Shown here: one piece after another, positions 1-8,708 of the stretch
Layout of the letters: each line of letters begins with the position of its first letter
Position numbering within the stretch: the first letter of the stretch is position 1
Program-made: the position numbers and the translations under genes
The notes under the pieces: generated by a model
What the model saw: only the letters and a program-made list of their open reading frames with translations
The model's database searches: none
What the model was told of the DNA's origin: nothing
Assembly (NCBI RefSeq): GCF_900119385.1
Contig: NZ_FPKO01000009.1
Span: 1,201,405-1,265,404 of the forward strand
Source: Thermophilibacter mediterraneus
Lineage (GTDB): Bacteria; Actinomycetota; Coriobacteriia; Coriobacteriales; Atopobiaceae
Direction: 5' to 3'
Length of the DNA stretch: 64,000 nucleotides

Positions 1-1
1 C

Positions 2-448
2 GACGCCATCATGGGCCGCAAGGGCACCATCTGCCTCGACGCCGCCTCCGACGCGACGAGCCGCTGCCTCGGCTGCGCCACCGTGTGCGAGGTCTGCTGC
101 GACGTCTGCCCCAACCGCGCCAACGTGGCGATCAAGGTGCCGGGCCTCGCGCAGCAGCAGGTCGTCCACGTGGACGGCATGTGCAACGAGTGCGGCAACT
201 GCGCCGTGTTCTGCCCGTGGAGCGGCCGCCCGTACAAGGACAAGCTCACGCTCTTCTGGAGCGCCGGCGACATGGACGCGAGCGAGAACCGCGGCTTCCT
301 GCCGCAGGCCGACGGCACGTTCCGCGTGCGCCTGGCCTCCGGCGAGGGCCTCTACGACGTGGACGACGCCGCGTGCGGCCTGCCCGAGGACGTGCGCCTC
401 ACCATCCGCGCCGTCCGCGACGACTACGGCTACCTGCTGGCCAAGTAA
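2..448 (+). CDS. YgfK-like putative selenate reductase subunit, C-terminal part
   Basis: The reading frame is open at the left window edge, so only the last 148 codons are present. The visible part carries two cysteine-rich clusters, CLGCATVCEVCCDVCP and CNECGNCAVFCP, which look like ferredoxin-type [4Fe-4S] ligands. This layout matches the C-terminus of YgfK, a large flavin/iron-sulfur protein found beside selenium-dependent molybdenum hydroxylases. The gene downstream is a fused xanthine dehydrogenase, which supports the assignment. Its probable role is electron transfer to or from the hydroxylase; the physiological reaction is not settled. ATG at 11 is internal, not the start. Confidence 0.75.
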   Translation, partial: DAIMGRKGTICLDAASDATSRCLGCATVCEVCCDVCPNRANVAIKVPGLAQQQVVHVDGMCNECGNCAVFCPWSGRPYKDKLTLFWSAGDMDASENRGFLPQADGTFRVRLASGEGLYDVDDAACGLPEDVRLTIRAVRDDYGYLLAK

Positions 449-456
449 CGCATCCG

Positions 457-545
457 CGTGGCGTGCAAAAGGGACAGTCACTTTTGCACGCCACGCGCTT
501 TTCGGGGAGTCCGTGCAAAAGTGACTGTCCCTTTTGCACGCCACG
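457..545. repeat. 34-bp perfect inverted repeat, REP-like nested palindrome
   Basis: Left arm 457-490 and right arm 512-545 are exact reverse complements, separated by a 21-nt loop. Each arm is itself a hairpin: GTGCAAAAG pairs with CTTTTGCAC around a centre of GGACAGTCA or TGACTGTCC. It lies between the YgfK-like and ferredoxin genes and ends 2 nt before the ferredoxin Shine-Dalgarno tract. REP or MITE-like elements typically look like this. A role in attenuation or mRNA processing is possible. Confidence 0.85.
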
Positions 546-556
546 AGGGGAGAGAC

Positions 557-769
557 ATGGACGACGAGATCAGGCGCATCTGGGTCGCCGACACCGGCTG
601 CATAGGGTGCCGCCTCTGCGAGCGCGCCTGCCCGGCGGGCGCCATGCGCGTCGAGGACAAGCAGGCGCGCATCGACTACTCGCTCTGCATCGCGTGCGGC
701 ATGTGCGCCACCACGTGCCGCAAGGGCGTCATCCACGACACGCTGGGCATCTACGCCCCGGCGGAGTAG
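557..769 (+). CDS. 2x[4Fe-4S] ferredoxin-like protein
   Basis: Seventy-residue ferredoxin with two CxxCxxCxxxC clusters: CIGCRLCERACP near the N-terminus and CIACGMCATTCR further on. The second cluster ends in Arg where Pro is usual. ATG 557 is chosen because AGGGGAGAG sits just upstream; an in-frame ATG at 458 would run through the palindrome and has no ribosome site. It lies 15 nt upstream of the xanthine dehydrogenase gene, and small ferredoxins often occur in selenium-dependent hydroxylase operons, so it probably shuttles electrons between the YgfK-like protein and the dehydrogenase in the cytoplasm. Confidence 0.85.
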   Translation: MDDEIRRIWVADTGCIGCRLCERACPAGAMRVEDKQARIDYSLCIACGMCATTCRKGVIHDTLGIYAPAE

Positions 770-784
770 GGAGGGAAAAAGAAC

Positions 785-3550
785 ATGGCAGCCAACGCCA
801 AGGCGCCCGCCGAGTACCGCTTCACCGTCAACGGCGAGGAGTGCCTCGTTACCGCGGACAAGCCGCTCCTGCGCTACCTGCGCGACGACCTCAGGCTCAC
901 CTCCGTCAAGGACGGCTGCTCCGAGGGCGCGTGCGGCACCTGCACCGTGCTCGTGGACGACCGCGCGACCAAGGCGTGCGTCCTCACCACGCGCCTGGCA
1001 AACGGCCGCGACATCGTGACCGTGGAGGGCCTGCCGCACGAGGAGCAGGAGGCCTTCGTCTACGCCTTCGGCGCCGTCGGCGCCGTGCAGTGCGGCTTCT
1101 GCATCCCCGGCATGGTCATGGCGGGCGCGGCCCTCGTCCACAAGGTGCCCGACCCCACCGAGGACCAGGTCAAGCTCGCCATCCGTGGCAACGTCTGCCG
1201 CTGCACCGGCTACAAGAAGATCATCGAGGGCATCCTGCTGGCCGCCGCCATCCTGCGGGGCGAGAAGAGCATCGACCCCGAGCTCGAGCGCGGCGACGAC
1301 TACGGCGTGGGCAAGCGCGCCTTCCGCGTGGACGTGCGCCGCAAGGTGCTCGGCTACGGCAAGTACCCCGACGACATCGACGAGCGCGACTTCCCCGACC
1401 TCGCCTACGCGAGCGCCGTGCGCTCCAAGCACCCGCGCGCCCGCGTGGTCAGGATCGACGCCGAGAAGGCCCGCGCCATGCCGGGCGTGCTCGCCGTGCT
1501 CACGGCCGCCGACGTGCCGGTGAACGCCGTGGGGCACCTGCTCTACGACTGGGACGTCATGACCGCGGAGGGCGACGTCACGCACTGCGTGGGCGACGCG
1601 ATCGCGCTCGTGGTGGCCGAGGACGCGGCCACGCTCGAGAAGGCCAAGAGGGCCGTGAAGGTGACCTACGAGGTGCTCGAGCCCGTGCGTAGCATCGAGG
1701 AGGCCCGCGCGGAGGGCGCGCCCGTGCTCCACAAGCCCTACCTCGCCTTCGGCAACTGGGTCACGCCCGAGAACAACATCTGCCAGCAGCGCCACGTGGT
1801 CCGCGGCGACGCGGCCGCCGCGCTCGCGGGCGCCGCGCACAAGGTGACGCGCACCTTCAGGACGCCGTTCACCGAGCACGCGTTCCTCGAGCCGGAGTGC
1901 GCCGTGGCCTTCCCCTACAAGGGCGGCGTGAAGGTCTGCTCGTCCGACCAGGGCGCCTACGACTCCCGTAAGGAGATCGCCCACATGCTCGGCTGGGACG
2001 CGACGCCGGAGCGCGTGGTCGTGGAGACCATGCTCGTGGGCGGCGGCTTCGGCGGCAAGGAGGACGTCTCCGTGCAGCACCTGGCGGCGCTCGCGGCGCT
2101 CGCCGTGAACCGTCCGGTTAAGGTGCGCCTCACGCGCCAGGAATCCATCAACTTCCACCCCAAGCGCCACTACATGGAGGGCACCTTCACGCTCGGCTGC
2201 GACGAGGACGGCACCTTCGTGGGCCTGGACTGCGAGATCAACTTCGACACCGGCGCCTACGCGAGCCTGTGCGGCCCGGTCCTGGAGCGCGCCTGCACGC
2301 ACTCCGTGGGCCCGTACTGCTACCAGAACACCGACATCCGCGGCTTCGGCTGGTACACCAACAACCCGCCCGCCGGCGCGTTCCGCGGCTTCGGCGTGTG
2401 CCAGAGCGAGTTTGCGCTCGAGAGCCTCATCGACCTTCTCGCCGACGAGGTGGGCATCTCGCCGTGGGAGATTCGCTACAGGAACGCCATCGAGCCGGGC
2501 AAGGTCCTGCCCAACGGCCAGATCGCGGACCGGTCCACGGCGCTCAAGGAGACGCTGCTCGCGGTCAAGGACGTCTACGAGGCGCACCCCGGCCACGCCG
2601 GCATCGCGTGCGCGATGAAGAACTCCGGCGTGGGCGTGGGCCTGCCCGACGCGGGCCGCTGCAAGATCCGCGTGGAGGACGGGCGCGCGGTGGTCTACTC
2701 CGCCACGTCCGACATCGGCCAGGGCTGCAACACGGTGTTTCTGCAGGACGTGGCCGAGGCCACGGGGCTGCCCCTGTCGTGCATCGCCAACGGCGAGTGC
2801 TCCACCGAGAACGCGCCCGACTCCGGCACCACCTCCGGATCGCGCCAGACGCTCATCACCGGCGAGGCCGTGCGCGGCGCGGCGTTTTTGCTGCGCGACG
2901 CCATGCTCGCGGTGGAGGAGGGGACCGAGACCGGGACCGAGCCGGTGGTCGCGCACGGCGACGGCTTCGTGGTCGAGTACGTCGACGGCACGCCCTACGT
3001 GGGGCCGGGAGCGGGCTACCACGCGAGCGACCCGGTCGCCGCGCTGAGGGCGCTCGAGGGCCGCGAGTTCTCCTACGAGTACCTCGAGAAGACCGACAAG
3101 CTCGGCGCGGACGTCCCCAACCCCAAGAGCCACGTGGCCTACGGCTACGCGACGCACGTGGTGATCCTGGACGACGACGGCCGCGTGACCGAGGTCCACG
3201 CCGCGCACGACTCCGGCAAGGTCGTGAACCCCATCGCCATCCAGGGCCAGATCGAGGGCGGCGTGCTCATGGGCATGGGCTACGCGCTCACGGAGCGCTT
3301 CGACCTCGAGGACTGCGTCCCGCAGGTGAAGTTTGGCACGCTCGGGCTCTTCCGCGCGCCGGACATCCCCGACATCCACGCGATCTACGTCGAGAAGGAC
3401 GAGCTGCTCGACGTGGCGTACGGCGGCAAGGGCATCGGCGAGATCGCCACGATCCCGACGGCGCCCGCCGTGCAGAACGCCTACCGCGCGCTCACCGGCG
3501 AGCTCCAGTGCGAGCTGCCGCTGCGACACTCGTACTACGCGCGCGACTAG
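785..3550 (+). CDS. Fused 2Fe-2S/molybdopterin xanthine dehydrogenase, XdhD-like (probably selenium-dependent)
   Basis: The 921-residue protein joins an N-terminal [2Fe-2S] module to a molybdopterin-binding catalytic module. Residues 45-65 hold the plant-type cluster (Cys45, 50, 53, 65) and Cys103, 106, 138, 140 form the second. The rest has molybdenum-hydroxylase motifs: VGGGFGGKED, RGFGVCQSE, GQGC and GKGIGEIAT with the catalytic Glu near residue 886. No FAD domain is present, as in E. coli XdhD. It should hydroxylate purines such as xanthine or hypoxanthine. The start follows GGAGGG (770-775). Selenium dependence is inferred from the YgfK neighbour and family type; no selenium gene is visible here. 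Confidence 0.9.
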   Translation: MAANAKAPAEYRFTVNGEECLVTADKPLLRYLRDDLRLTSVKDGCSEGACGTCTVLVDDRATKACVLTTRLANGRDIVTVEGLPHEEQEAFVYAFGAVGAVQCGFCIPGMVMAGAALVHKVPDPTEDQVKLAIRGNVCRCTGYKKIIEGILLAAAILRGEKSIDPELERGDDYGVGKRAFRVDVRRKVLGYGKYPDDIDERDFPDLAYASAVRSKHPRARVVRIDAEKARAMPGVLAVLTAADVPVNAVGHLLYDWDVMTAEGDVTHCVGDAIALVVAEDAATLEKAKRAVKVTYEVLEPVRSIEEARAEGAPVLHKPYLAFGNWVTPENNICQQRHVVRGDAAAALAGAAHKVTRTFRTPFTEHAFLEPECAVAFPYKGGVKVCSSDQGAYDSRKEIAHMLGWDATPERVVVETMLVGGGFGGKEDVSVQHLAALAALAVNRPVKVRLTRQESINFHPKRHYMEGTFTLGCDEDGTFVGLDCEINFDTGAYASLCGPVLERACTHSVGPYCYQNTDIRGFGWYTNNPPAGAFRGFGVCQSEFALESLIDLLADEVGISPWEIRYRNAIEPGKVLPNGQIADRSTALKETLLAVKDVYEAHPGHAGIACAMKNSGVGVGLPDAGRCKIRVEDGRAVVYSATSDIGQGCNTVFLQDVAEATGLPLSCIANGECSTENAPDSGTTSGSRQTLITGEAVRGAAFLLRDAMLAVEEGTETGTEPVVAHGDGFVVEYVDGTPYVGPGAGYHASDPVAALRALEGREFSYEYLEKTDKLGADVPNPKSHVAYGYATHVVILDDDGRVTEVHAAHDSGKVVNPIAIQGQIEGGVLMGMGYALTERFDLEDCVPQVKFGTLGLFRAPDIPDIHAIYVEKDELLDVAYGGKGIGEIATIPTAPAVQNAYRALTGELQCELPLRHSYYARD

Positions 3551-3644
3551 GGGCGCGCGGCCGACCCGGGGCGCCCTCGCGGGGGCGCCCGACCTGACAT
3601 ACCCAGCGACAAGTAGCTCCGCTTCGTCGCGCATCCCTTGCTTG

Positions 3645-3676
3645 GGGCCCGCCGGTTTGCCATGCCCGGCGGGCCC
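3645..3676 (+). terminator. Rho-independent-type hairpin after the xdh operon
   Basis: An 11-bp perfect GC stem (3645-3655 with 3666-3676, loop of 10) is followed by TCGATTTGTGTG, a weak T-rich run. It lies 95 nt past the dehydrogenase stop. A second GC hairpin without a T run lies at 3569-3590. Together they probably end the operon. Confidence 0.6.
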
Positions 3677-4159
3677 TCGATTTGTGTGTAGGTACGAGTA
3701 CGGGATCTTCCGCGTCGTAGTAAGATGTTGCCAGTTAATCCGGGCTGGCCACTCAACGATGCACGCTAGCGGATTTTCTTCTTTTATCTCGACGCGGGCG
3801 TGATGGATGTTGACGTTTATCTTAGTTTGGGGATTCTAAGCGGGACGGCATCGACTTGCGTTTCGAGTCCTTCCTCGTAGAATCCATTCTTCGTGGCTCA
3901 CGTTGCCGCGCGCACAGTGCTGGTCTGTAGTCATCTTCTTGTTCGTCGTTGCTCTGAGTAGTTCCCTGGTGAGGTTTGTGAGGCCCTTGCCTCTCCCCTC
4001 GGTGAGCTTCAGGCATTGCGAATGCGTTATGACAGAAAGTTCGTTGTGGCGATTGTTTTTCGAATTTTTCTTGATTGAAAGAGGCCTCAGATCGAAGGCC
4101 GTTGCCCTTTCATGTCTTCCGTACATCACTGTTCGTGAAATAGCGTTCAGTATAGAACA
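3677..4159. other. Gene-free AT-rich stretch before the RloA gene
   Basis: No credible gene is seen on either strand. An open frame runs in from 3903 into the RloA gene but has no ribosome site and crosses the palindrome at 4160-4200. Base composition falls sharply compared with the xdh operon, which marks the left edge of the acquired region. TATAGA at 4151-4156 could be a -10 box for the downstream operon, but I see no good -35 box. Confidence 0.5.
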
Positions 4160-4200
4160 GTACAGCACCGAATGTGATATTATCACATTCGGTGCTGTAC
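4160..4200 (+). promoter_or_regulatory. 20-bp-arm palindrome just upstream of rloA ribosome site
   Basis: Bases 4160-4179 and 4181-4200 are exact reverse complements around a single T. The palindrome ends one base before the Shine-Dalgarno AAGGAGGA (4202-4209). In DNA it could be an operator; in RNA it would fold into a strong hairpin next to the ribosome site. Its place suggests control of the defence operon by a dimeric repressor or by RNA structure. Confidence 0.7.
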
Positions 4201-4214
4201 CAAGGAGGATACAG

Positions 4215-5561
4215 ATGCTGCTGAATTTCACTCTGAGCAATTGGATGTCCTATCGTGACGAAGCTTCCCTCAACATGATTTCTTCGCTCGAACGGCAGCA
4301 TGGGGAGACTCGTTCAGAGCTTCCGGGCTTTCGAAGCAAGAAGGTTCTCCCAGTTGCCGCCGTGTATGGTGGCAACTCTTCCGGAAAGACTGCTCTTTTC
4401 AAGGGGCTTGCCGCGCTTCGAGAGATGGTTCTTACCGATCCCGGGGTGGACGGGTTGCTTCCCATCCAGCCTTTCATGCTTGATTCCCAGTCGGCGACGA
4501 GCCCAACGATGTTCGATATCACCTTCCTCGCCGGAGAGACGACGTATCGGCTTGTGGTTGAAGCCACGCGCTTCTCCGTCTCCTACGAATGCCTCGAGAT
4601 AGTCAAAGAGGGTCAATCGATAGATGTGTATGAGCGCAACGCCTCTGGCGATGGGCGCTTCCAGTTCAATAGGGAGCTCTTCAGCGACTCCGATCACGTG
4701 CTGTACGCCGCAAAGAGCACTCGGAGTAACCAGGTTTTTCTCGGCGCAGGATTCTCTCAGAACGTCGACGAGCTGAGTGAGCCGTTTGGGTGGTTCTCCG
4801 AGACTCTCGAGCTGGTGGGTGTGGAGTCGCAGGCATGGTCGTTTGCCACGGCAGCAACTAACCGCGAGGACTTCCTCCGATATGCGGGCGACGCGCTTTC
4901 GCGCATGGACACGGGAATATGCGGCCTGGTTGGTGAGCGTGTCGAGGTTGATGCCCTTCCCCCTGACGCTCGTCTGCTCAAGAAGGCCTCGGAGCTTAGG
5001 GAGGACGAGACCATTACCGTCGTTGCCGACAGGGCTCCTGGTGACTATGGGTTCGAAATGCTCTCTGTTCGAGGCGGCGGCTCTCGGCCGGACGTCCAGA
5101 GGCTCAGAACGCTTCACTGCGGTCCCGATGGCGAGGAGCATTCGTTTGGGTTGAGCGCGGAGTCTTCTGGCACCCAGAGGCTCATGGGCCTCCTCCCAAT
5201 GCTATTCGATCTCTCCGGCGAGAGTGGATCAAGCGGCTCGAAGGTTTTTGTGGTGGACGAGCTCGACCGATGCTTTCACACCATGCTTACCTCCCGTCTC
5301 ATAGAGGACTTCCTTGTGACGTGCGGGCCTGACAAGCGAAAGCAGCTCCTCTTTACGACGCACGACCTTCTCCTCATGGACCAGTCGATCATGCGCAGGG
5401 ATGAGATGTACATTGCCCAGCGAGGGTCCGATGGGCGTTCGCAACTCGTTGCCCTGAGTGATTTTGAGGGGATTCGCTTTGACAGGGACTTGATTAAGAG
5501 CTATCTCGAAGGGCGCTTCGGTGGCATCCCGATGCTGGGTGAGGTGTCCGACCATGGGTAA
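4215..5561 (+). CDS. RloA / AbiLi-like AAA ATPase
   Basis: The 448-residue protein is an SMC/ABC-type AAA ATPase of the kind used in phage-defence pairs. It has Walker A GGNSSGKT at residues 52-59, a signature-like SSGTQRL around 315, Walker B VFVVDELD around 345 and a switch-like TTHD around 378. ATG 4215 follows a perfect AAGGAGGA. Its last 8 nt overlap the RloB-like gene, the usual arrangement for RloA-RloB and AbiL. By family analogy it senses infection and controls its TOPRIM partner; which signal it senses is not known. Confidence 0.82.
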   Translation: MLLNFTLSNWMSYRDEASLNMISSLERQHGETRSELPGFRSKKVLPVAAVYGGNSSGKTALFKGLAALREMVLTDPGVDGLLPIQPFMLDSQSATSPTMFDITFLAGETTYRLVVEATRFSVSYECLEIVKEGQSIDVYERNASGDGRFQFNRELFSDSDHVLYAAKSTRSNQVFLGAGFSQNVDELSEPFGWFSETLELVGVESQAWSFATAATNREDFLRYAGDALSRMDTGICGLVGERVEVDALPPDARLLKKASELREDETITVVADRAPGDYGFEMLSVRGGGSRPDVQRLRTLHCGPDGEEHSFGLSAESSGTQRLMGLLPMLFDLSGESGSSGSKVFVVDELDRCFHTMLTSRLIEDFLVTCGPDKRKQLLFTTHDLLLMDQSIMRRDEMYIAQRGSDGRSQLVALSDFEGIRFDRDLIKSYLEGRFGGIPMLGEVSDHG

Positions 5562-6150
5562 AAGAAAGAACAACACGCTGGTAAGGCGGACGGGACAGCG
5601 GGCCTACCGTCCTGTCTGCTGGGTTTCTGTCGAGGGTGCCACCGAACGAGACTACTTTCGTATGGTGGTTTTCAAGGATGCTCGCGCCTCAGTGAAGTAC
5701 CCGAAGAATGTCCACCCCTCAAGAAGGAATCCTGCGGCAGTTCTCAAGAGGCTCCAAAAGGAGATTGGGCCCGGGGGGCTTAGATATGGGGACGAGGCGT
5801 GGGTCGTTGTGGACGTAGATGACTACGAGAGCGAGCTTGTCGACCTTCTCGAGTGGTGTGACAGTCACGCGGGCTTTCACCTCGCCGTGAGTAACCCCAA
5901 GTTCGAGTTATTCCTCGTCATGCATTTTGAAAAGGCCAACGGGTGTACCACGGCGGCAAAAGTTGACGCTGCTCTTAAGCGCTACATGCCCGGATACAAC
6001 AAGCGTTTACCTCCGATGCAGTTCTCGCTCGAGAACGTAAGGGGTGCGGTGGCTAACGCGAGGGAGAAGCGCACTGCTTGTACGGAAGAGTTGCCCAGAC
6101 CTGGCATGACAGACGTGTTCAAGCTGGTGGAGAGCCTGCTGGGGGTATAG
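5554..6150 (+). CDS. RloB / AbiLii-like TOPRIM-fold protein
   Basis: Residues 25-31 read WVSVEGATE, a TOPRIM-type acidic motif (Glu27, Glu31), and VVVDVDD near residues 84-90 supplies the second acidic cluster. SNPKFELFLVMHF further on is typical of the RloB family. The 198-residue length fits. It begins inside the rloA reading frame (8-nt overlap), so translation is coupled. TOPRIM proteins of this type are thought to be nucleases that are released or activated by the ATPase, causing abortive infection. That mechanism is inferred from related systems. Confidence 0.82.
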   Translation: MGKRKNNTLVRRTGQRAYRPVCWVSVEGATERDYFRMVVFKDARASVKYPKNVHPSRRNPAAVLKRLQKEIGPGGLRYGDEAWVVVDVDDYESELVDLLEWCDSHAGFHLAVSNPKFELFLVMHFEKANGCTTAAKVDAALKRYMPGYNKRLPPMQFSLENVRGAVANAREKRTACTEELPRPGMTDVFKLVESLLGV

Positions 6151-6151
6151 A

Positions 6152-7099
6152 TTGGTTGGAAGAAGCCTTCTGGATAGGTTCACTGAGAAACTTGAATTTG
6201 AGACCGTGATGCCGCTTAGCCCTTATGACGGCGAGGTGTATCACTATTCCTCGCTTGGGAATGTCAATTCAATCCTTCTGGGTAAGCAAGGCCTGTGCCT
6301 CTGGGCGAGCAGGATTGATTGCTTGAACGACGTTTCCGAGGGAACGTTGCCAGAAATGCGGTTCGTTCAGGCTTGCGACGAGCTTAAAGCCGATGGAAGA
6401 ATTGACAGTCGGTTCTACGAATTAATCCGGAATGTGCGCCCCAACCGCACCGGACTCGTTCTCTATGCGGCAAATGGAAAGACTCGTCCGGTGAGAGATG
6501 AGTTTAAGACGTATATCACGTCGTTTTCTGAGGACTCCGATGCACTGGCGATGTGGAACTACTATTCCAAAGGCAGCCGATATGAAGGGATGAACATAGG
6601 AATCTCTTCCCGCAGACTGCTGAATTCCCTCAACTCACGCCAGAACCAACATGGAACCGTGATGGCACTCATGGTGAAGGTGATATATAACGAAAGGGAG
6701 CAGCTTGAGTTAATCGAGAGGGTCCTTCTCGATTTGCATGAGAACTATGAGCGGGGCTATGAGAGTTCCGTTAGGTATCACATCGGAACGTTGCTCAGCA
6801 ACCTGAAACCTGTTTTTAAGTGCGCCTGCTTCTCCCATGAGAAAGAGGTACGTCTGTTCATCAACGTGTACAGGAAGTTTGAATCTGAGCTGCGGGTTGA
6901 GTACAGAACCTGTGCCGGATACGTGATACCTTATGTTTCTCTCAACTTTGATAGGTCTGTTGTTTCTCGGATTACGCTAGGACCGGGCCTTGGGAGCGAC
7001 GATCAGAAGGCTGTGCAGAAGAAGGTTGTTGAGGAGATGCTGATAAATCACGGCTATCAGGCTGTAGTTGCGCAGTCGATTATTCCAGTGAGGTACTGA
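6152..7099 (+). CDS. DUF2971 domain protein
   Basis: The N-terminal part contains YHYSSLGNVNSILL and LWASRIDCLNDVSEG, the hallmark of DUF2971, a family often seen in defence and abortive-infection contexts with no known activity. Start TTG 6152 follows GGGGGT and lies 1 nt past the rloB-like stop, so it is probably the third gene of that operon. An ATG at 6209 is an alternative start but would remove little of the domain. At 315 residues it is near full length. Whether it works with RloAB or merely rides with it is unknown. Confidence 0.7.
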   Translation: MVGRSLLDRFTEKLEFETVMPLSPYDGEVYHYSSLGNVNSILLGKQGLCLWASRIDCLNDVSEGTLPEMRFVQACDELKADGRIDSRFYELIRNVRPNRTGLVLYAANGKTRPVRDEFKTYITSFSEDSDALAMWNYYSKGSRYEGMNIGISSRRLLNSLNSRQNQHGTVMALMVKVIYNEREQLELIERVLLDLHENYERGYESSVRYHIGTLLSNLKPVFKCACFSHEKEVRLFINVYRKFESELRVEYRTCAGYVIPYVSLNFDRSVVSRITLGPGLGSDDQKAVQKKVVEEMLINHGYQAVVAQSIIPVRY

Positions 7100-7144
7100 G
7101 TCCTTCTCGGGTGATCTTTCAGTGACCTTATGGGGCGGGTTTTC

Positions 7145-7594
7145 TCATTGTGAAGAACTGGATAAAGACCGCGAGTGCTTATGAGTGGTAGTGTCGTCTT
7201 GTGGACGGGAGATGCGATGGTTTGATGCTGCACTGCTGTCTCGCGCGGTGCACTGAATCTCAATACTTCCGGTGAGCTGGGTCGTCAAATATCGTTGGTG
7301 TCGAGCGCAACCATATACCGGCTCATGATAGGGTTCCATCTTCTTGAGCTCGAGTGTGGCCCCGTCGAGGATGAGCGTCTTATAAGTACGCAACGACCTT
7401 GGGCTTGTGGCGAGTCCGGCCAGGGCGGTGGTTGGTAGCTCGCTTCCGAGGACGTAGCCAACAACGACGCGCCAGCTGGTCCCGTCCTCGCTCAGCTCGA
7501 TGCCCTCGAGGGCAGTGTACTTTGCCTCTGGGATGAGCTCGACAAGCAGTTCGACCGCCTTCTTCGCAGCGGCCTGAGCTGACGAAACGTCCAT
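7145..7594 (-). CDS. Hypothetical protein (149 aa)
   Basis: ATG at 7594 follows a strong GGAGGGG tract, so the start is well supported; a TTG at 7609 is less likely. Residues 1-95 look like a real alpha/beta protein. The last 60 residues become serine, arginine and histidine rich and lose protein-like character, which suggests that an older stop was lost through a frameshift or truncation near 7300. I recognise no domain. It is next to another hypothetical gene on the same strand, 49 nt away. Confidence 0.5.
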   Translation of the reverse strand: MDVSSAQAAAKKAVELLVELIPEAKYTALEGIELSEDGTSWRVVVGYVLGSELPTTALAGLATSPRSLRTYKTLILDGATLELKKMEPYHEPVYGCARHQRYLTTQLTGSIEIQCTARDSSAASNHRISRPQDDTTTHKHSRSLSSSSQ

Positions 7595-7642
7595 GATGGC
7601 CCCCTCCAACTTGCTCCCCCCTCATCGATTGTATCAACGCGA

Positions 7643-8485
7643 TCAGCACGCCGACTGCTCCTCTCGCATCCTCTCGATCTCCTGCGCCCGCACCTCCTCC
7701 TGGCTCCACCCGTTGAGGCCCCAGAGGGGAAGCTCCCGGTAGACCTTCTCCATGGCGAGAAGCACGTTGGGGTCCGGCTCGTCTCGGAAGGGGTCGTAGT
7801 CCCGCGGGCCGGGCGGGAAGGTGTAGATCATGAGAAACTCGGCGTCCTCGTATGCGCTGTTGCCGCTGACGTCGATCATGGTCGAGGCAATGCGTGCGGA
7901 CCGGTTGACCTCCTGGGCTATCCTGAACCGCTCCACGTCCTTCTTGGCGCGGTCCTTTCGCCCGAGGCGGATGGCAAGGAGCTCCTTAATGAGTCTCTGC
8001 GTGCAGGGAGCCTCCTCGATAAGGGCTGGGTGTCCCTTGACCAGCTCGTCGAAGGTCAGCTCCTTGATGGGAAGCGCGCGGTGACGCTTGACGAGCTCCG
8101 CCCTGAGCTCCCGCTCGCGCTCAAGCTCGGCGGGGAGCTCCTTCTCGTAGCGTTCCGTGTGCTCAAAGTCGTTGTGCTTGATGTGATAGAAGAGCCACTC
8201 GGCATGTCCGGCATCCGAGAAGGCGGCGGCGAGGGCGTACTCGACGCCCTCGTGCGTCCAGGTCTTGCAGGTTCCGTTCCAGGAGGCTGGCCTTTGCGCC
8301 GCCGCCTCGCGCATGGTCTCGTAGTCCATCGGCAGCTCGGGGAATGCCTTGACGTACAGCTCCACCAGGTCGTCAATGGGTACGACCCCGCAGAGCTCCG
8401 CGTAGGCGTCCGCAAACGCTTCCGGGTCGGACGCAACCTCGAGCGGGGTGTGCTGGGCGCGCTCGTACATGATGTGGTTCTGCAT
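7643..8485 (-). CDS. Hypothetical protein, charged helical (280 aa)
   Basis: The start ATG 8485 follows AGGGAGT, and upstream in-frame codons lack protein character. Residues 30-60 contain ELCGVVPIDDLVELYVKAFP, then come two long acidic and basic helical stretches. There is no signal peptide or membrane segment. I do not recognise the family. It lies upstream of, and is codirectional with, the 149-aa hypothetical, with which it may form a small operon. Confidence 0.6.
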   Translation of the reverse strand: MQNHIMYERAQHTPLEVASDPEAFADAYAELCGVVPIDDLVELYVKAFPELPMDYETMREAAAQRPASWNGTCKTWTHEGVEYALAAAFSDAGHAEWLFYHIKHNDFEHTERYEKELPAELERERELRAELVKRHRALPIKELTFDELVKGHPALIEEAPCTQRLIKELLAIRLGRKDRAKKDVERFRIAQEVNRSARIASTMIDVSGNSAYEDAEFLMIYTFPPGPRDYDPFRDEPDPNVLLAMEKVYRELPLWGLNGWSQEEVRAQEIERMREEQSAC

Positions 8486-8708
8486 GGGGACTCCCTGTCT
8501 CTCGTGGTGGGGAGGCCCTAGCGCCTCGGCCGTGCCCCTCGTCTTGCACGCAGCTTCCGCTTGGCTGCGCGCCCAGCTCAGGGCGGTCGTTCTTCTCGAT
8601 AGGGGCGGGTTCGCGTCGGCGAGCGGCATGGTTTTGCCTCCCGGCGGAGGGGATCTTCGCGGTAGGCCTCTCTCGACTGGCCTCGTTCGCACGGGGCGTT
8701 ACCGTTCG

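Noticed and set aside
85-1692. Long open frames in other phases of the xdh operon (also 2269-3597)
   Set aside because: They are Arg/Gly/Ala-rich shadows of high-GC genes and have no ribosome sites or domains.
3903-4214. N-terminal extension of the RloA frame
   Set aside because: No ribosome site, crosses the palindrome, and homologues start at the MLLNF-like position.
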